Assembly: GCA_009782475.1 (NCBI GenBank)
Contig: WRIZ01000011.1
Span: 1-50,840, forward strand
DNA: 50,840 nucleotides
From: Oscillospiraceae bacterium
Lineage (GTDB): Bacteria; Bacillota; Clostridia; Oscillospirales; UBA929
Reading direction: 5' to 3'
Shown: in pieces, positions 7,650 through 16,055 of the stretch
How positions within the stretch are numbered: the stretch's first letter is position 1
Layout of the letters: every line of letters begins with the position of its first letter
Translations under genes and position numbers: made by a program
The notes under the pieces: model-generated
The model's input: the letters and a program-made list of their open reading frames with translations, nothing else
What the model was told of the DNA's origin: nothing
Databases searched by the model: none

Positions 7650-9719
7650 TCACGAAATATCCGCCAGTTCCAAATATTCAAACCCGTGTTCGGCGATGAA
7701 GCTCTTCCGCGCCGCTAGATTATCGCCCAGCAGCATGTCAAACACCTCGGAGGTCAGCTCCGCCGCTTCCGGCGTGACTTGCACCAGCCGCCGCGTTTCG
7801 GGACTCATGGTCGTCAGCCACATCATGTCCGGCTCGTTTTCGCCGAGGCCCTTGGAGCGGTTGATGGTCACGTTTTTCGGCCGCCCCCATCCTTCCAAGA
7901 CCGCCTCTTTCTCCCGTTCGCTCCACGCGAACGCCGTTTTATCTTTATGGATCAGCTCAAAGAGCGGGCTTTCGGCGATGTAGACATACCCCTCTTCGAT
8001 CAATGTCGGCGTCAGACGGTAGAGCATGGTTAAAATCAAGGTGCGGATTTGAAAACCGTCCACATCGGCGTCGGTGCAGATGATAACCTTGTTCCAGCGC
8101 AGTGCCGAGAGGTCGAACGAGGCGTTGCCTTTTTTCGTTTTGGTTTCGATCCCGCAGCCGAGGACTTTAATGAGGTCGGTGATGATCTCGTTCTTCAATA
8201 TCTTGTCAAGGTCGGCTTTCAAGCAGTTCAAAATCTTGCCCCGCACCGGGATGATGGCTTGAAACTCGCTGTCCCGCGCCAGTTTACAGGCTCCGAGCGC
8301 GCTGTCTCCCTCGACGATATAAACCTCGCGGCGATCCAAATCTTTGGTGCGGCAGTCGTGGAATTTACCGACTCGCGTTGTGATGTCCATGGAGCCGGAC
8401 AGCTTTTTCTTTAACCCAAGCCGCGTCTTTTCCGCCGTCTCCCGGCTGCGTTTGTTGACCAGCACTTGCGCGGCAATGGCTTCGGCGGCGGCTTTATTTT
8501 CGATCAGATAGACTTCGAGCTGGCTTTTGAGGAAGGTTGTCATGCACTCCTGAATGAAGCGGTTGTTGACGGCCTTTTTGGTTTGGTTTTCGTAGCTGGT
8601 CACGGTGGAAAAATTGCTGGAGACAAAGCACAGGCATTCGGCAATGTCCGGCCATGTGACTTTTGTCTCCGCCTTTTGATACTTGCCGCTGCTTTTGCAA
8701 TAGGCGTCCAGTGCCGAGACGAAAGCCGAACGGACGGCTTTGTCCGGGCTGCCGCCGTGCTCTAAGTACGAAGAGTTGTGGTAATGCTCACAGAAGGCCG
8801 ACGTCTGTGAAAAACAGAAGGCCGCGTTCAGCCGCACCTTGTATTCAGGCTTGTCCTCCCGGTCGCGCCCGCGCCGCTCGGCTTGCCAAAAGATGGGTTC
8901 TGTGATATAGGCACTCCCCCCGCCGACTTCGTCGGCGACCCCCTCTGGGAGGGGGTCAATTATCGCTTCCCTCTCAGAGGGAGGTGGCACGTAAGTGCCG
9001 GAGGGAGATCGCGGGTGGGGGAGTAATCGTTCTTTAATATAATCCATAATTCCATTCTGATAGAGAAACGATTGCTTTTGCCCCATGTAGTCAAGCATAA
9101 ACGTCACGCCGGGATTAACGACCGCTTGCTTACGCAGTGTATCCTGATAATATTCCAACGGGACGGCGATGTCGGTGAAAACGTCCCTATCCGGCTTCCA
9201 GCGGTGGCGGGAACCTGTCTTCCGGCCGGCATAGGGTTCTTTGTTCAATCCGCCGATGTTTTTACCTCTCTCAAACCGCAGCGTATATTGAAACCCGTCG
9301 CGCAAAACCGTCACGTCCATCCATTCCGAGGCGTATTGGGTGGCGCAGGCACCCAAACCGTTTAGGCCGAGCGAAAACTCATAGTTCTCGTCGGCTTCGT
9401 TATGGTATTTCCCCCCGGCGTACAGTTCGCAGAAGACCAGCTCCCAGTTGAACCGCCCTTCCCGCCCGTTCCAGTCGACCGGGCAGCCCCGCCCGTCGTC
9501 GGAGACTTCGATCGAATGGTCGGGGAAGACGGTGACGCGGATGGTTTTCCCATGCCCCTCCCGCGCCTCGTCGATGGAGTTGGAGAGAATTTCAAAAACG
9601 GCGTGCTGGCAGCCCTCCAGTCCATCCGAGCCGAAGATGACGCCGGGACGCTTGCGCACCCGGTCTTCGTCTTTCAGCTGGGTGATGGAGGTGTTATCAT
9701 ATGTTTTATGGGTCGGCAA
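7650..9719 (-). CDS. parE: type IIA topoisomerase subunit B (ParE/GyrB-like), with in-frame repeat insertion
   Basis: ATPase subunit of the type IIA topoisomerase. The GHKL ATPase site shows E43 and N47 in EILSNSIDEA, DDGRG at residues 74-78, and a glycine-rich lid (GLNGLGACAT). The transducer domain follows. The TOPRIM metal site shows VEGDSALG and CTDADVDG. The EGDSALG form differs from the usual EGDSAGG, as in the divergent Clostridia paralogues. Residues of about 230-269, between GHKL and transducer regions, are not part of the family; they are encoded by an inserted palindromic repeat that keeps the frame. The 689-residue length is otherwise normal. ATG at 9719 lies after GGAGGCGCGCC. 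Partner subunit is parC downstream. Confidence 0.9.
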   Translation of the reverse strand: MPTHKTYDNTSITQLKDEDRVRKRPGVIFGSDGLEGCQHAVFEILSNSIDEAREGHGKTIRVTVFPDHSIEVSDDGRGCPVDWNGREGRFNWELVFCELYAGGKYHNEADENYEFSLGLNGLGACATQYASEWMDVTVLRDGFQYTLRFERGKNIGGLNKEPYAGRKTGSRHRWKPDRDVFTDIAVPLEYYQDTLRKQAVVNPGVTFMLDYMGQKQSFLYQNGIMDYIKERLLPHPRSPSGTYVPPPSEREAIIDPLPEGVADEVGGGSAYITEPIFWQAERRGRDREDKPEYKVRLNAAFCFSQTSAFCEHYHNSSYLEHGGSPDKAVRSAFVSALDAYCKSSGKYQKAETKVTWPDIAECLCFVSSNFSTVTSYENQTKKAVNNRFIQECMTTFLKSQLEVYLIENKAAAEAIAAQVLVNKRSRETAEKTRLGLKKKLSGSMDITTRVGKFHDCRTKDLDRREVYIVEGDSALGACKLARDSEFQAIIPVRGKILNCLKADLDKILKNEIITDLIKVLGCGIETKTKKGNASFDLSALRWNKVIICTDADVDGFQIRTLILTMLYRLTPTLIEEGYVYIAESPLFELIHKDKTAFAWSEREKEAVLEGWGRPKNVTINRSKGLGENEPDMMWLTTMSPETRRLVQVTPEAAELTSEVFDMLLGDNLAARKSFIAEHGFEYLELADIS
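8913..9024. repeat. MITE-like inverted repeat inserted in frame in parE
   Basis: A 112-bp segment beginning ACTCCCCC and ending GGGGGAGT. Each half contains an outer small hairpin (GCCGACTTCGTCGGC on the left, GGCACGTAAGTGCC on the right). Each half also has an inner palindrome (ACCCCCTCTGGGAGGGGG and its looser counterpart). The plan matches the ends of the DUF559 element at 7184-7645, but without a gene. It adds about 38 codons to parE without a stop. Confidence 0.7.
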
Positions 9720-9737
9720 TGGGGCGCGCCTCCTTCT

Positions 9738-10142
9738 CTATGATATAAAATCCTCAGGGGTAACCACACTGATTTGACTATTGGCAAAATCTTTTGGGTT
9801 CCTTGAAATAATATAATCCGCCGGGATTGATTTGCCTGCGGTATACTGCACGGAGTCTTCAAAATCATTCCATCCTAAATCCAAAGCCTCTCGAATATTC
9901 CTCTCCGTCACCGACGCTATATGAGCGGTTTGCAAGAGTTTCGCCAACAACTTGACAGCCGCGTCGCCGCTCTTCAATTCTCTTCTAAGGATGTATACAA
10001 TATCTGTTGCCGCGGACGCGGAAATGTACGTATTGACATACCCTTTTTCAGACAACAGAAAGATTCTGGCGGAGCCTTTATAATAAGGCTCCCGCCGGAG
10101 CAGGACGTCAATAGCCACATTTGTATCAATCAACAGGTTCAT
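9738..10142 (-). CDS. PIN-domain toxin (VapC-like)
   Basis: A 134-residue PIN-domain ribonuclease, probably the toxin of a type II toxin-antitoxin pair. The N-terminal LLIDTNVAID carries the first catalytic aspartate. Further conserved acidic residues sit in NDFEDSVQ and ADYIISRNPKDF, where the usual PIN ending 'D.IITRN..DF' is recognisable. It overlaps the end of the upstream antitoxin gene by 17 bp, as is usual for translationally coupled toxin-antitoxin pairs. Family members cut tRNA or other RNA; the target here is unknown. The gene ends 18 bp upstream of the parE start codon. Confidence 0.85.
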   Translation of the reverse strand: MNLLIDTNVAIDVLLRREPYYKGSARIFLLSEKGYVNTYISASAATDIVYILRRELKSGDAAVKLLAKLLQTAHIASVTERNIREALDLGWNDFEDSVQYTAGKSIPADYIISRNPKDFANSQISVVTPEDFIS

Positions 10143-10515
10143 ATTTCGCTAACCTTTCCGCGCGATATTCTTCGAGCGTCATACGTAACGGCGGTAAAAC
10201 CCCGATCAATGACTCTGTGACAGAATCGCAAAGCATTTGATCAATGGTATCTCTTGTAAAGTTCTCCTTAAGTTCCCGGATGCTGGAAAACGATTTACTT
10301 GCTTTCCGGCCAACATCGGCAACGTCAATCGCCGATACCGCCTCCGTGTTTGACCCGTCTATCCGTAAATCAAACGGGATGCCGTTGTTGCGGACGGTTT
10401 GCCGCAAGAACACATTCAACGCGGCGGACATGCTGATTCCCAGTTCCTCAAAAATCTGCTCCGCTTTCTTTTTTAATTCAGAATCTATACGAATATTCAG
10501 GTTTGTCGTAGCCAT
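10126..10515 (-). CDS. RelB/DinJ-type antitoxin
   Basis: Antitoxin with an N-terminal ribbon-helix-helix DNA-binding domain of the RelB/DinJ type (NLNIRIDSELKKKAEQIFEEL, shortened: residues about 4-25; then GISMSAALNVFLRQTVRNNGIPF). The C-terminal 80 residues would wrap the PIN toxin. The start at 10515 (MATTNLN) is chosen because AAGGAGG (10525-10531 on the plus strand) lies nine bases upstream; a longer reading has no such support. RelB-type antitoxins usually accompany RelE/YafQ toxins, so pairing with a PIN toxin is a mixed arrangement. Such pairs repress their own promoter. Confidence 0.85.
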   Translation of the reverse strand: MATTNLNIRIDSELKKKAEQIFEELGISMSAALNVFLRQTVRNNGIPFDLRIDGSNTEAVSAIDVADVGRKASKSFSSIRELKENFTRDTIDQMLCDSVTESLIGVLPPLRMTLEEYRAERLAKYEPVD

Positions 10516-10537
10516 CGCGTCCCGCCTCCTTGTGAAT

Positions 10538-10566
10538 AGCATACAGTAAAAAAACGCAAATGTCAA
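10538..10566 (-). promoter_or_regulatory. promoter of the toxin-antitoxin pair
   Basis: On the reverse strand, TTGACA (10561-10566) and TATGCT (10538-10543) are 17 bp apart, and the antitoxin ribosome binding site follows seven bases later. A good vegetative-type promoter. Confidence 0.7.
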
Positions 10567-10582
10567 CAGTTTGTCATTACAA

Positions 10583-10607
10583 AGCCCCGTTCGGTCTGAA
10601 CGGGGCT
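10583..10607 (-). terminator. terminator of htrA
   Basis: Perfect ten-bp stem AGCCCCGTTC / GAACGGGGCT with a five-base loop. On the reverse strand it is followed by TTTGT, 19 bp after the htrA stop. Confidence 0.75.
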
Positions 10608-10625
10608 GTATGGCTTTATCTCATC

Positions 10626-11807
10626 CTACCGTCCCCAGGGGAAGGTGGGCTGGGGCTGCTGTTCGGACGTCTTTTCCGTTTCGAGGGTGACCGTCAGCGG
10701 GACTTCGGAGCCGTTGCGCCATACCGTCGCGGGGACGGTTTGACCGACCCGGCACGCGTTCAGCGCGATGAGCAGCTCGGCTCCTTCGGTGATCCGTTCG
10801 CCGTTGAAATGGGTGATGACGTCGCCCTGCTTGATCCCGGCTTTGGCGGCCGCGCTGCCGGACGTGACCTCAGAGACGTAAACCCCTTTGGGAAACTCCT
10901 TGCCGTCTGTCATGGCGGAGACTTCTTGATAGGTGATGCCCAAGAGCGGACGCCCGCCGATGCTCCCGTTTTGAATCAGCTCTTCGGCAATATCAATAGC
11001 AAGATTGATCGGGATGGCGAAGCCGATGCCCTCAACGCCGGACGATACCGTTTTCGCCGCCACAACGCCGATCACTTCGCCGGAGATGTTGAAGAGCGGG
11101 CCGCCCGAATTGCCGGGGGAGACGGAAGCGTCGGTTTGCAGCATGAGGCGGGGGACGCTGTCGATGGAAACGATACGCTTTTTCGCGCTGATGTAGCCGA
11201 CGGTGAGGGAGTTGGCCAATTCACCCAGCGGATTGCCGATGGCAACGACCTGGTCGCCCACCGCCATTTTATCGGAATCGCCCAGCCGGACAGGGGAGAG
11301 ACCCTCCGCATTGACTTTCAAGACCGCAATGTCGGTCAAAAAATCGCTGCCGATGATCTCAGCGGGGAGTTCGGTACCGTCATACAGCATAACGGTGACG
11401 CCGGTCGCGCCTTCGATGACATGCTGGTTGGTGAGGATGTAGCCGTCGGCCGAGAGGATGAAGCCGCTCCCTGCCGCCTCACGTGAAACAGGCTGACCGA
11501 AGATATTGGAGCCGCCGGACGTTGTGGAAATGGCGACCGTTGACTTATCCCCGAGGACAAAAATATCCTGAATGGTCAGCGCGTTATAATCAATCGGTGT
11601 TTGCGGAACGGAAGGCTGATCAATCAAAAGATGAGGGTCTTGCGAAGGGGAGGCGGGGGTCGGGAAGAGCGGAGACGGCTGAGCCGCGAACTCCTCGATT
11701 CCGGGCTGGGCAAGGAAATAGCCAACCATGCCGCCTGTGCCGCCGGCAATCAGTGTAAATGCGACGATCAGCGAAATCAACGCGAGGGGACGAATCCGTC
11801 TTTCCAT
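10626..11807 (-). CDS. HtrA/DegP-type membrane serine protease with PDZ domain
   Basis: Surface quality-control protease of 393 residues. An N-terminal membrane anchor spans about residues 8-33, followed by a proline-rich linker. The trypsin-like domain shows the full triad: H129 (TNQHVIEG), D159 (LTDIAVLKV) and S234 (SPGNSGGPLF). A single PDZ domain occupies about residues 290-380 (LLGITYQEVS, then GSAAAKAGIKQGDVITHFNG). The start at 11807 (MERRIRPL) is preferred over a longer reading because GGAAAGGGTG precedes it and the signal anchor then begins at the N-terminus. Family members degrade misfolded exported proteins under envelope stress. The gene stands alone with its own terminator and is divergent from the next gene. 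Confidence 0.92.
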   Translation of the reverse strand: MERRIRPLALISLIVAFTLIAGGTGGMVGYFLAQPGIEEFAAQPSPLFPTPASPSQDPHLLIDQPSVPQTPIDYNALTIQDIFVLGDKSTVAISTTSGGSNIFGQPVSREAAGSGFILSADGYILTNQHVIEGATGVTVMLYDGTELPAEIIGSDFLTDIAVLKVNAEGLSPVRLGDSDKMAVGDQVVAIGNPLGELANSLTVGYISAKKRIVSIDSVPRLMLQTDASVSPGNSGGPLFNISGEVIGVVAAKTVSSGVEGIGFAIPINLAIDIAEELIQNGSIGGRPLLGITYQEVSAMTDGKEFPKGVYVSEVTSGSAAAKAGIKQGDVITHFNGERITEGAELLIALNACRVGQTVPATVWRNGSEVPLTVTLETEKTSEQQPQPTFPWGR

Positions 11808-11894
11808 GAAAAACACCCTTTCCTCTTGCTTATGATACCACTCTAACGGGAAAATATGTCGCGGGCGTGACAGTTTAATGAATAGTTTGTAAAC

Positions 11895-11924
11895 TTGACA
11901 AGTCTGCTCTATATACAGTATAAT
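11895..11924 (+). promoter_or_regulatory. promoter for the forward ddh-nrdR region
   Basis: TTGACA (11895-11900) and TATAAT (11919-11924) with an 18-bp spacer. Both boxes are perfect consensus, 43 bp upstream of the small cysteine protein. Confidence 0.8.
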
Positions 11925-11966
11925 ACTTGCGAACCAGCAAATCAACCCATATATGGGGGGGTACCG

Positions 11967-12179
11967 TTGAAAGATTTATTCTCCAAAAATGTAGACCCCC
12001 GCTGCGTTTACTGCAAGCGGAGCCAGCCGATCACCCCCAAAGAGGTCGCTTGTGTCAAACACGGCGTGGTGGAGATGTATGACCGCTGCCGCTCATTTGT
12101 CTATGACCCCCTGAAACGCGTCCCGCCGCGCCCGGCCAAGCTGGGCAGGGACTATACGCCGGAGGATTTGACCATATGA
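11967..12179 (+). CDS. small conserved Cys protein (70 aa)
   Basis: A 70-residue protein with CVYCKR near the N-terminus and later cysteines in EVACVKHG and DRCRSF, suggesting a metal-binding knuckle. It ends with a basic, proline-rich tail (DPLKRVPPRPAKL). I believe small proteins of this kind are common in Clostridia, but no function is known to me. The start is taken as TTG at 11967 after a G-rich ribosome binding site. Its stop overlaps the ATG of ddh (ATGA), so the two are translationally coupled. Confidence 0.65.
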   Translation: MKDLFSKNVDPRCVYCKRSQPITPKEVACVKHGVVEMYDRCRSFVYDPLKRVPPRPAKLGRDYTPEDLTI

Positions 12180-13147
12180 TACGAGTCGGCATTGCCGGAT
12201 ACGGAAACCTCGGCAGAGGAGCCGAACTGGCTCTCTTGCAAACCCCTGATATGAAACTCTCGGCGGTTTTCACACGCAGGGCTCCGGGAGATGTGACCCT
12301 TATGACGCAGGGTGTGCCTGTGCTGTCTTTGGACAAGGCGAAAAGCATGACCGGCGGGATCGATGTGATGATCCTGTGCGGCGGTTCGGCCAAAGACCTG
12401 CCGGAACAAGGCCCCGAACTGGCCGCGCTGTTCAATACCGTGGACAGCTTCGACAACCACACCGACATCCCGGCTTATCTCGAAAAAATGGATAAGGCGG
12501 CGGTTCAAACAACGGCGGTTATATCCTCCGGGTGGGATCCCGGGCTTTTTTCCATGATGCGCCTGCTCTCCGGTGCCGTCCTTCCAAACGGGAACAACTA
12601 TACCTTTTGGGGTTCCGGCGTATCGCAGGGGCATTCCAACGCGCTGCGCGGCGTGAAAGGCGTCAAAGACGCCGTGCAATACACCATTCCAAAGCCGGAC
12701 GCTGTGGATGCCGTGCGGAGCGGGTCAAACCCCGTTTTGACCGCCGTGCAGAAACACCTGCGGGACTGTTATGTAGTGCCGGATGAAAACGCCGATCTGA
12801 CCGTGATAGAACGGGAAATCAAGCAAATCCCTTATTATTTCGCCGATTATGAAACAAAAGTGACCTTTATCACCGAAGAGGAGCTGCGGGAAAACCACGC
12901 TGGAATGCCCCATGGCGGCCGTGTTTTCAGAACGGGCGCGACAAGCGAAGAACATAAACAGGTGATGGAGTTTTCCTTAAAGCTGGAGAGCAACCCTGAG
13001 TTTACCGCCTCCGTTTTGGTTGCCTGCGCCAGAGCCACCGTGCGGTTATCGGGGGAGGGGCAATTCGGGGCGAAGACGGTTTTTGACATACCGCTTACCT
13101 ATCTTTCCCCTGCTGATCGAATGAAACTAATCAAGGAGATGCTATAA
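12176..13147 (+). CDS. ddh: meso-diaminopimelate dehydrogenase
   Basis: Cytoplasmic NADPH enzyme (323 residues) that makes meso-diaminopimelate directly from tetrahydrodipicolinate and ammonia, the one-step route to lysine and to the peptidoglycan cross-link residue. The Rossmann motif is at residues 4-14 (VGIAGYGNLGRG). The family signatures are visible in VDSFDNHTDIP, SSGWDPGLFSM and WGSGVSQGHSNALR. The length equals the family norm. It overlaps the small Cys protein by four bases and is followed directly by nrdR. The next start codon begins on the base after the ddh stop, so these form one operon. Confidence 0.95.
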   Translation: MIRVGIAGYGNLGRGAELALLQTPDMKLSAVFTRRAPGDVTLMTQGVPVLSLDKAKSMTGGIDVMILCGGSAKDLPEQGPELAALFNTVDSFDNHTDIPAYLEKMDKAAVQTTAVISSGWDPGLFSMMRLLSGAVLPNGNNYTFWGSGVSQGHSNALRGVKGVKDAVQYTIPKPDAVDAVRSGSNPVLTAVQKHLRDCYVVPDENADLTVIEREIKQIPYYFADYETKVTFITEEELRENHAGMPHGGRVFRTGATSEEHKQVMEFSLKLESNPEFTASVLVACARATVRLSGEGQFGAKTVFDIPLTYLSPADRMKLIKEML

Positions 13148-13609
13148 ATGAAATGTCCGTTTTGCGGTTATTTAGAAAGCAAGGTCGTTGATTCGCGCCC
13201 GGCCGAAGAGGGCGGTTCCATCCGCCGCCGGAGGGAATGCCTCAAATGCGCCAAACGTTTCACAACATATGAGACGATCGAAAGCCTGCCCCTTCTCGTT
13301 GTCAAAAAAGACGGGACGCGCCAGTCGTTCGACCGCTCCAAACTCCTCAACAGCATCACCCGCGCTTGTGACAAACGCTCGGTGACGCTTCAGCAGATGG
13401 AAGAACTGGTCACCGACATCGAGCAGCAAATCCTCAACAGCCTAGACCGTGAAATCCCCACGTCCAAACTGGGCGATTTGGTCATGGAGCGGCTGCGCGG
13501 CGTGGATGAAGTGGCCTATGTGCGCTTTGCGTCGGTTTACCGTCAGTTTAAGGATGTATCCACCTTCCTCACCGAAGTTGATAAGCTCCTGAACGCAAGG
13601 GAGACATAA
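13148..13609 (+). CDS. nrdR: transcriptional repressor NrdR
   Basis: Repressor of ribonucleotide reductase genes (153 residues). The N-terminal zinc ribbon is formed by CPFC (residues 3-6) and CLKC about 28 residues later. The ATP-cone domain follows ([16 protein letters not shown] onward, residues about 49-139), which senses ATP/dATP. The length is typical. The ribosome binding site lies inside the end of ddh (AAGGAG). No ribonucleotide reductase gene is in this window, so its targets are elsewhere. Confidence 0.95.
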   Translation: MKCPFCGYLESKVVDSRPAEEGGSIRRRRECLKCAKRFTTYETIESLPLLVVKKDGTRQSFDRSKLLNSITRACDKRSVTLQQMEELVTDIEQQILNSLDREIPTSKLGDLVMERLRGVDEVAYVRFASVYRQFKDVSTFLTEVDKLLNARET

Positions 13610-13612
13610 CGA

Positions 13613-14863
13613 ATGAAGCGTTTGCTGCCGTTTCTGCTCGCGGTGTTATTGCTTGGTTCGTGCGCGCTGTTAAAGAGCGGGGAACCGTCTGATGAGGACG
13701 TTTCGACCGATCCTGACGAGCCGGTGCTGACCAAACAGAACATCGAGCTGACGGTATGGGTCGAACCGGGCGCGGGGGAGGGCTTTATCAAGCAAGCCGC
13801 GGCGGCTTTTAACCAAAAGTATCCGAACATCGCCATCCGTGTCACAGGCGTTGAATCCTCGGAGGTTCTGAGACGGGTGCGCACCGCTTCGGCACAGGGC
13901 GGCTGCGCCGACCTGTTCGTTTTGCCGCACATGGAGCTGAGGTCGTTGGCGGACGATCTGTTTATTTTACCCGCGCGCGATCAGACGAAAGTGAAAAATA
14001 CGGTTTTCCCGGCTTGCGCGCAAGCGGCAGCGGTCAACGGCGTACTCTACGGGTACCCGGTTTCGTCGGAAACAACGGCGTTGATTTATAATAAACGGCT
14101 CATTCAGGAGAGGGACATCCCGTCCACATGGGAAGAACTGATCGCCTTTTCCAAAGGTTTTAACGATGGGGAACGAGCCGGCTTTGTCATGCCGGTCGGA
14201 TCGGCGCACCACAATGCCCCCTTCCTCACCGCGTGGAGCAACCGCCCGTTCGGCCCGACCGGCGATGATCCGCGTGCGCCCAATTTCAGCTCACTGCCGG
14301 CTTTTGAAGGGATGGAGGTCTTCCAAAACCTGAAAAGCATTGTCTCTCTTTCGGTTGAGGAACTGACCGTTGAAGCGGCGGAGAGGCTGTTTGCCTCGGG
14401 AAAGGCCGCGATGTGCATCGCCGGGTCTTGGAACGTCTCCCGGTTCAGCGGCGTTGACTTCGGCGTGGTGCCGCTGCCCGCGTTTGAACCGGACAATGAG
14501 TGTTTGTCCATGATTTTTGCCCGGGTCATGACGGTGTCCGCCTATTCGCCGTGGCCTGACGAAGCCTCGGCGTTCGCCGATTTCCTCCTGACGGAGGAGA
14601 TGCAGGCATTGCAAGCCGAACTGACCGGGGATTTGCCCTCCGTGGAGATGACGATCCGCCTTCCGGCGTATGCGGCGGGGTTCAACCGGCAGATGCAAAA
14701 CGCGTTCGCGGCACCCTCTCTTCCCGAAGCGGCCGGGTATTGGACGCTGTTTAACGCCGCCGCCGCCCGTATTTGGGAAGGGGGAAATGTGCAGGCAGAA
14801 ATGAGCGCCGCCTCTCATGCCTTCTTCGCGGCGGAGGAAGAAGGGGAAGAAGAGCAGGAATGA
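13613..14863 (+). CDS. extracellular solute-binding lipoprotein (family 1)
   Basis: Lipid-anchored substrate-binding protein of a carbohydrate-type ABC importer (416 residues). The signal peptide ends in the lipobox LLGSC at about residues 13-17. The two-lobed binding fold is recognisable: IELTVWVEPGAGEGF at the start, TTALIYNKRLIQERDIPSTWEE in the middle (hinge signature), and GKAAMCIAGSW followed by DFGVVPLP. The C-terminus ends in an acidic run. No permease or ATPase gene is adjacent, so it is an orphan that must work with a transporter encoded elsewhere or act as a sensor. It begins three bases after nrdR and may be read through from it. Confidence 0.85.
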   Translation: MKRLLPFLLAVLLLGSCALLKSGEPSDEDVSTDPDEPVLTKQNIELTVWVEPGAGEGFIKQAAAAFNQKYPNIAIRVTGVESSEVLRRVRTASAQGGCADLFVLPHMELRSLADDLFILPARDQTKVKNTVFPACAQAAAVNGVLYGYPVSSETTALIYNKRLIQERDIPSTWEELIAFSKGFNDGERAGFVMPVGSAHHNAPFLTAWSNRPFGPTGDDPRAPNFSSLPAFEGMEVFQNLKSIVSLSVEELTVEAAERLFASGKAAMCIAGSWNVSRFSGVDFGVVPLPAFEPDNECLSMIFARVMTVSAYSPWPDEASAFADFLLTEEMQALQAELTGDLPSVEMTIRLPAYAAGFNRQMQNAFAAPSLPEAAGYWTLFNAAAARIWEGGNVQAEMSAASHAFFAAEEEGEEEQE

Positions 14864-14885
14864 TGAACAAAAATATGTCAATCAT

Positions 14886-14914
14886 TTGACTTTAAGGATT
14901 CTTTGGTGTATGAT
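14886..14914 (+). promoter_or_regulatory. promoter for the SIS-protein gene
   Basis: TTGACT (14886-14891) and TATGAT (14909-14914) with a 17-bp spacer, 43 bp upstream of the start codon. Confidence 0.7.
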
Positions 14915-14957
14915 AAGTAGAATCAGGAGCGCAGGCAGATAACGGAGGGTTGCCCTT

Positions 14958-15998
14958 ATGTATAAGGTAGAAGACGAGATTTTCAGCCAGCATACGTCGC
15001 TTCGTCAAACGGGTATTTATTTACAAAGCCAGGAAGCCAATATCAAAGATTTCTTCGGCATATCCGGCTTTTTTTCGATCACTTTCACCGGTTGCGGGAC
15101 GATGTTCGCGCTGTGCAAATCAGCCGAGTTATCCCTGAAAATACGCGGCGGGCTGACCACCATGTCTTACGCGGCGGGCGATTTGATGCTCAACGCCGAA
15201 TACTACCGCGATATGCTCAACGGTACCCTGATGATTGTGCCGAGCCGCTCCGGCCAAACCTCCGAGGTTTTGTCGGCGGTGCAGCGTTTCCGCGCCGAAT
15301 CGGGGGCTCAAACCATCTCCATCTGCCCTCAAAAAGACTCCAAACTGGCCGCTGTAGCCGATCTCGCGCTGGAAATGCCCTGGACGTATGACGAAACGGT
15401 CTGCACAACGCGCACAGCAACCAATATCTACCTCACCAACCTTTATATCATCGGTCTGCTGAGCGGCGACCTTGTGCTTTTGGACGAAATCCGCGAAGCC
15501 ATCGACAATCATGAATCCTTTATCCAAAAATACGCCGCCGAGCTGGAGGGGATCGGGCAGAGCGGCACATGGGATAAAATCATCGTCATCGCCGACGGCG
15601 AGCTGGCCGGGGTGGCGCAAGCCGGGATGATCACCATCGGCCGCATGTGCGGGATTCCGACCGTCTACTCCAATATCCTAGACATCCGCCACAGCCAAAT
15701 CGGGCGGGTGGACAACAGGACGTTGGCCATTGTGGTGGTTTCACCGCTGGACGACGCTTACCAAAGCGTTTTGATGCACGACTTGACCAAACGCGGCGCA
15801 CAGATCATGACCATCTCCTCTAAAAAAGACAATATCTTCGGCGGCGCGCTCAATGTGACCTTACCTGAATATCAAAATTACGGCATACGCGGGATTCCGC
15901 TGCTCTTCTCTTTGCAGGCGATCGCTTTCAACAAAGCCGTCTGCGACGGTATCAATCCCGATACGGGGGACGGTTCGCCGCCTTGGGTGAGATTGTAA
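14958..15998 (+). CDS. double-SIS-domain sugar-phosphate isomerase/deglycase-like protein
   Basis: A 346-residue cytoplasmic protein of the AgaS/FrlB/GlmS-C group. These enzymes isomerise or deaminate amino-sugar or glycated sugar phosphates. The first SIS domain shows FTGCGTMFALCKSAELSLK and later IVPSRSGQTSEVLSAV, where the Ser/Thr residues bind the phosphate. The second shows GELAGVAQAGMITIGRMCGIP and VVVSPLDDAYQ. The glutaminase domain of GlmS is absent. Start ATG at 14958 follows GGAGGG. The next gene is a GH4 glycosidase, so a role in catabolism of a sugar derivative is likely; the exact substrate is unknown. Confidence 0.8.
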   Translation: MYKVEDEIFSQHTSLRQTGIYLQSQEANIKDFFGISGFFSITFTGCGTMFALCKSAELSLKIRGGLTTMSYAAGDLMLNAEYYRDMLNGTLMIVPSRSGQTSEVLSAVQRFRAESGAQTISICPQKDSKLAAVADLALEMPWTYDETVCTTRTATNIYLTNLYIIGLLSGDLVLLDEIREAIDNHESFIQKYAAELEGIGQSGTWDKIIVIADGELAGVAQAGMITIGRMCGIPTVYSNILDIRHSQIGRVDNRTLAIVVVSPLDDAYQSVLMHDLTKRGAQIMTISSKKDNIFGGALNVTLPEYQNYGIRGIPLLFSLQAIAFNKAVCDGINPDTGDGSPPWVRL

Positions 15999-16005
15999 TT
16001 TGACC

Positions 16006-16032
16006 GAATCCCCGCGCAAGGCGCGGGGATTC
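16006..16032 (+). terminator. strong hairpin between the SIS and GH4 genes
   Basis: Perfect 12-bp stem (GAATCCCCGCGC / GCGCGGGGATTC) with a three-base loop, starting eight bases after the SIS-gene stop. The tail is TTACT, so termination may be partial. It sits 24 bp before the GH4 start codon, so it could tune expression between the two. Confidence 0.65.
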
Positions 16033-16055
16033 TTACTAAAAAGGGGACTATTAAA

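Noticed and set aside
10560..11486. Long forward open frame (308 codons) opposite htrA
   Set aside because: It lies entirely over the well-supported protease gene and its terminator; the arginine/aspartate/glycine-rich translation has no recognisable motif and is typical of an antisense frame in GC-rich coding DNA.
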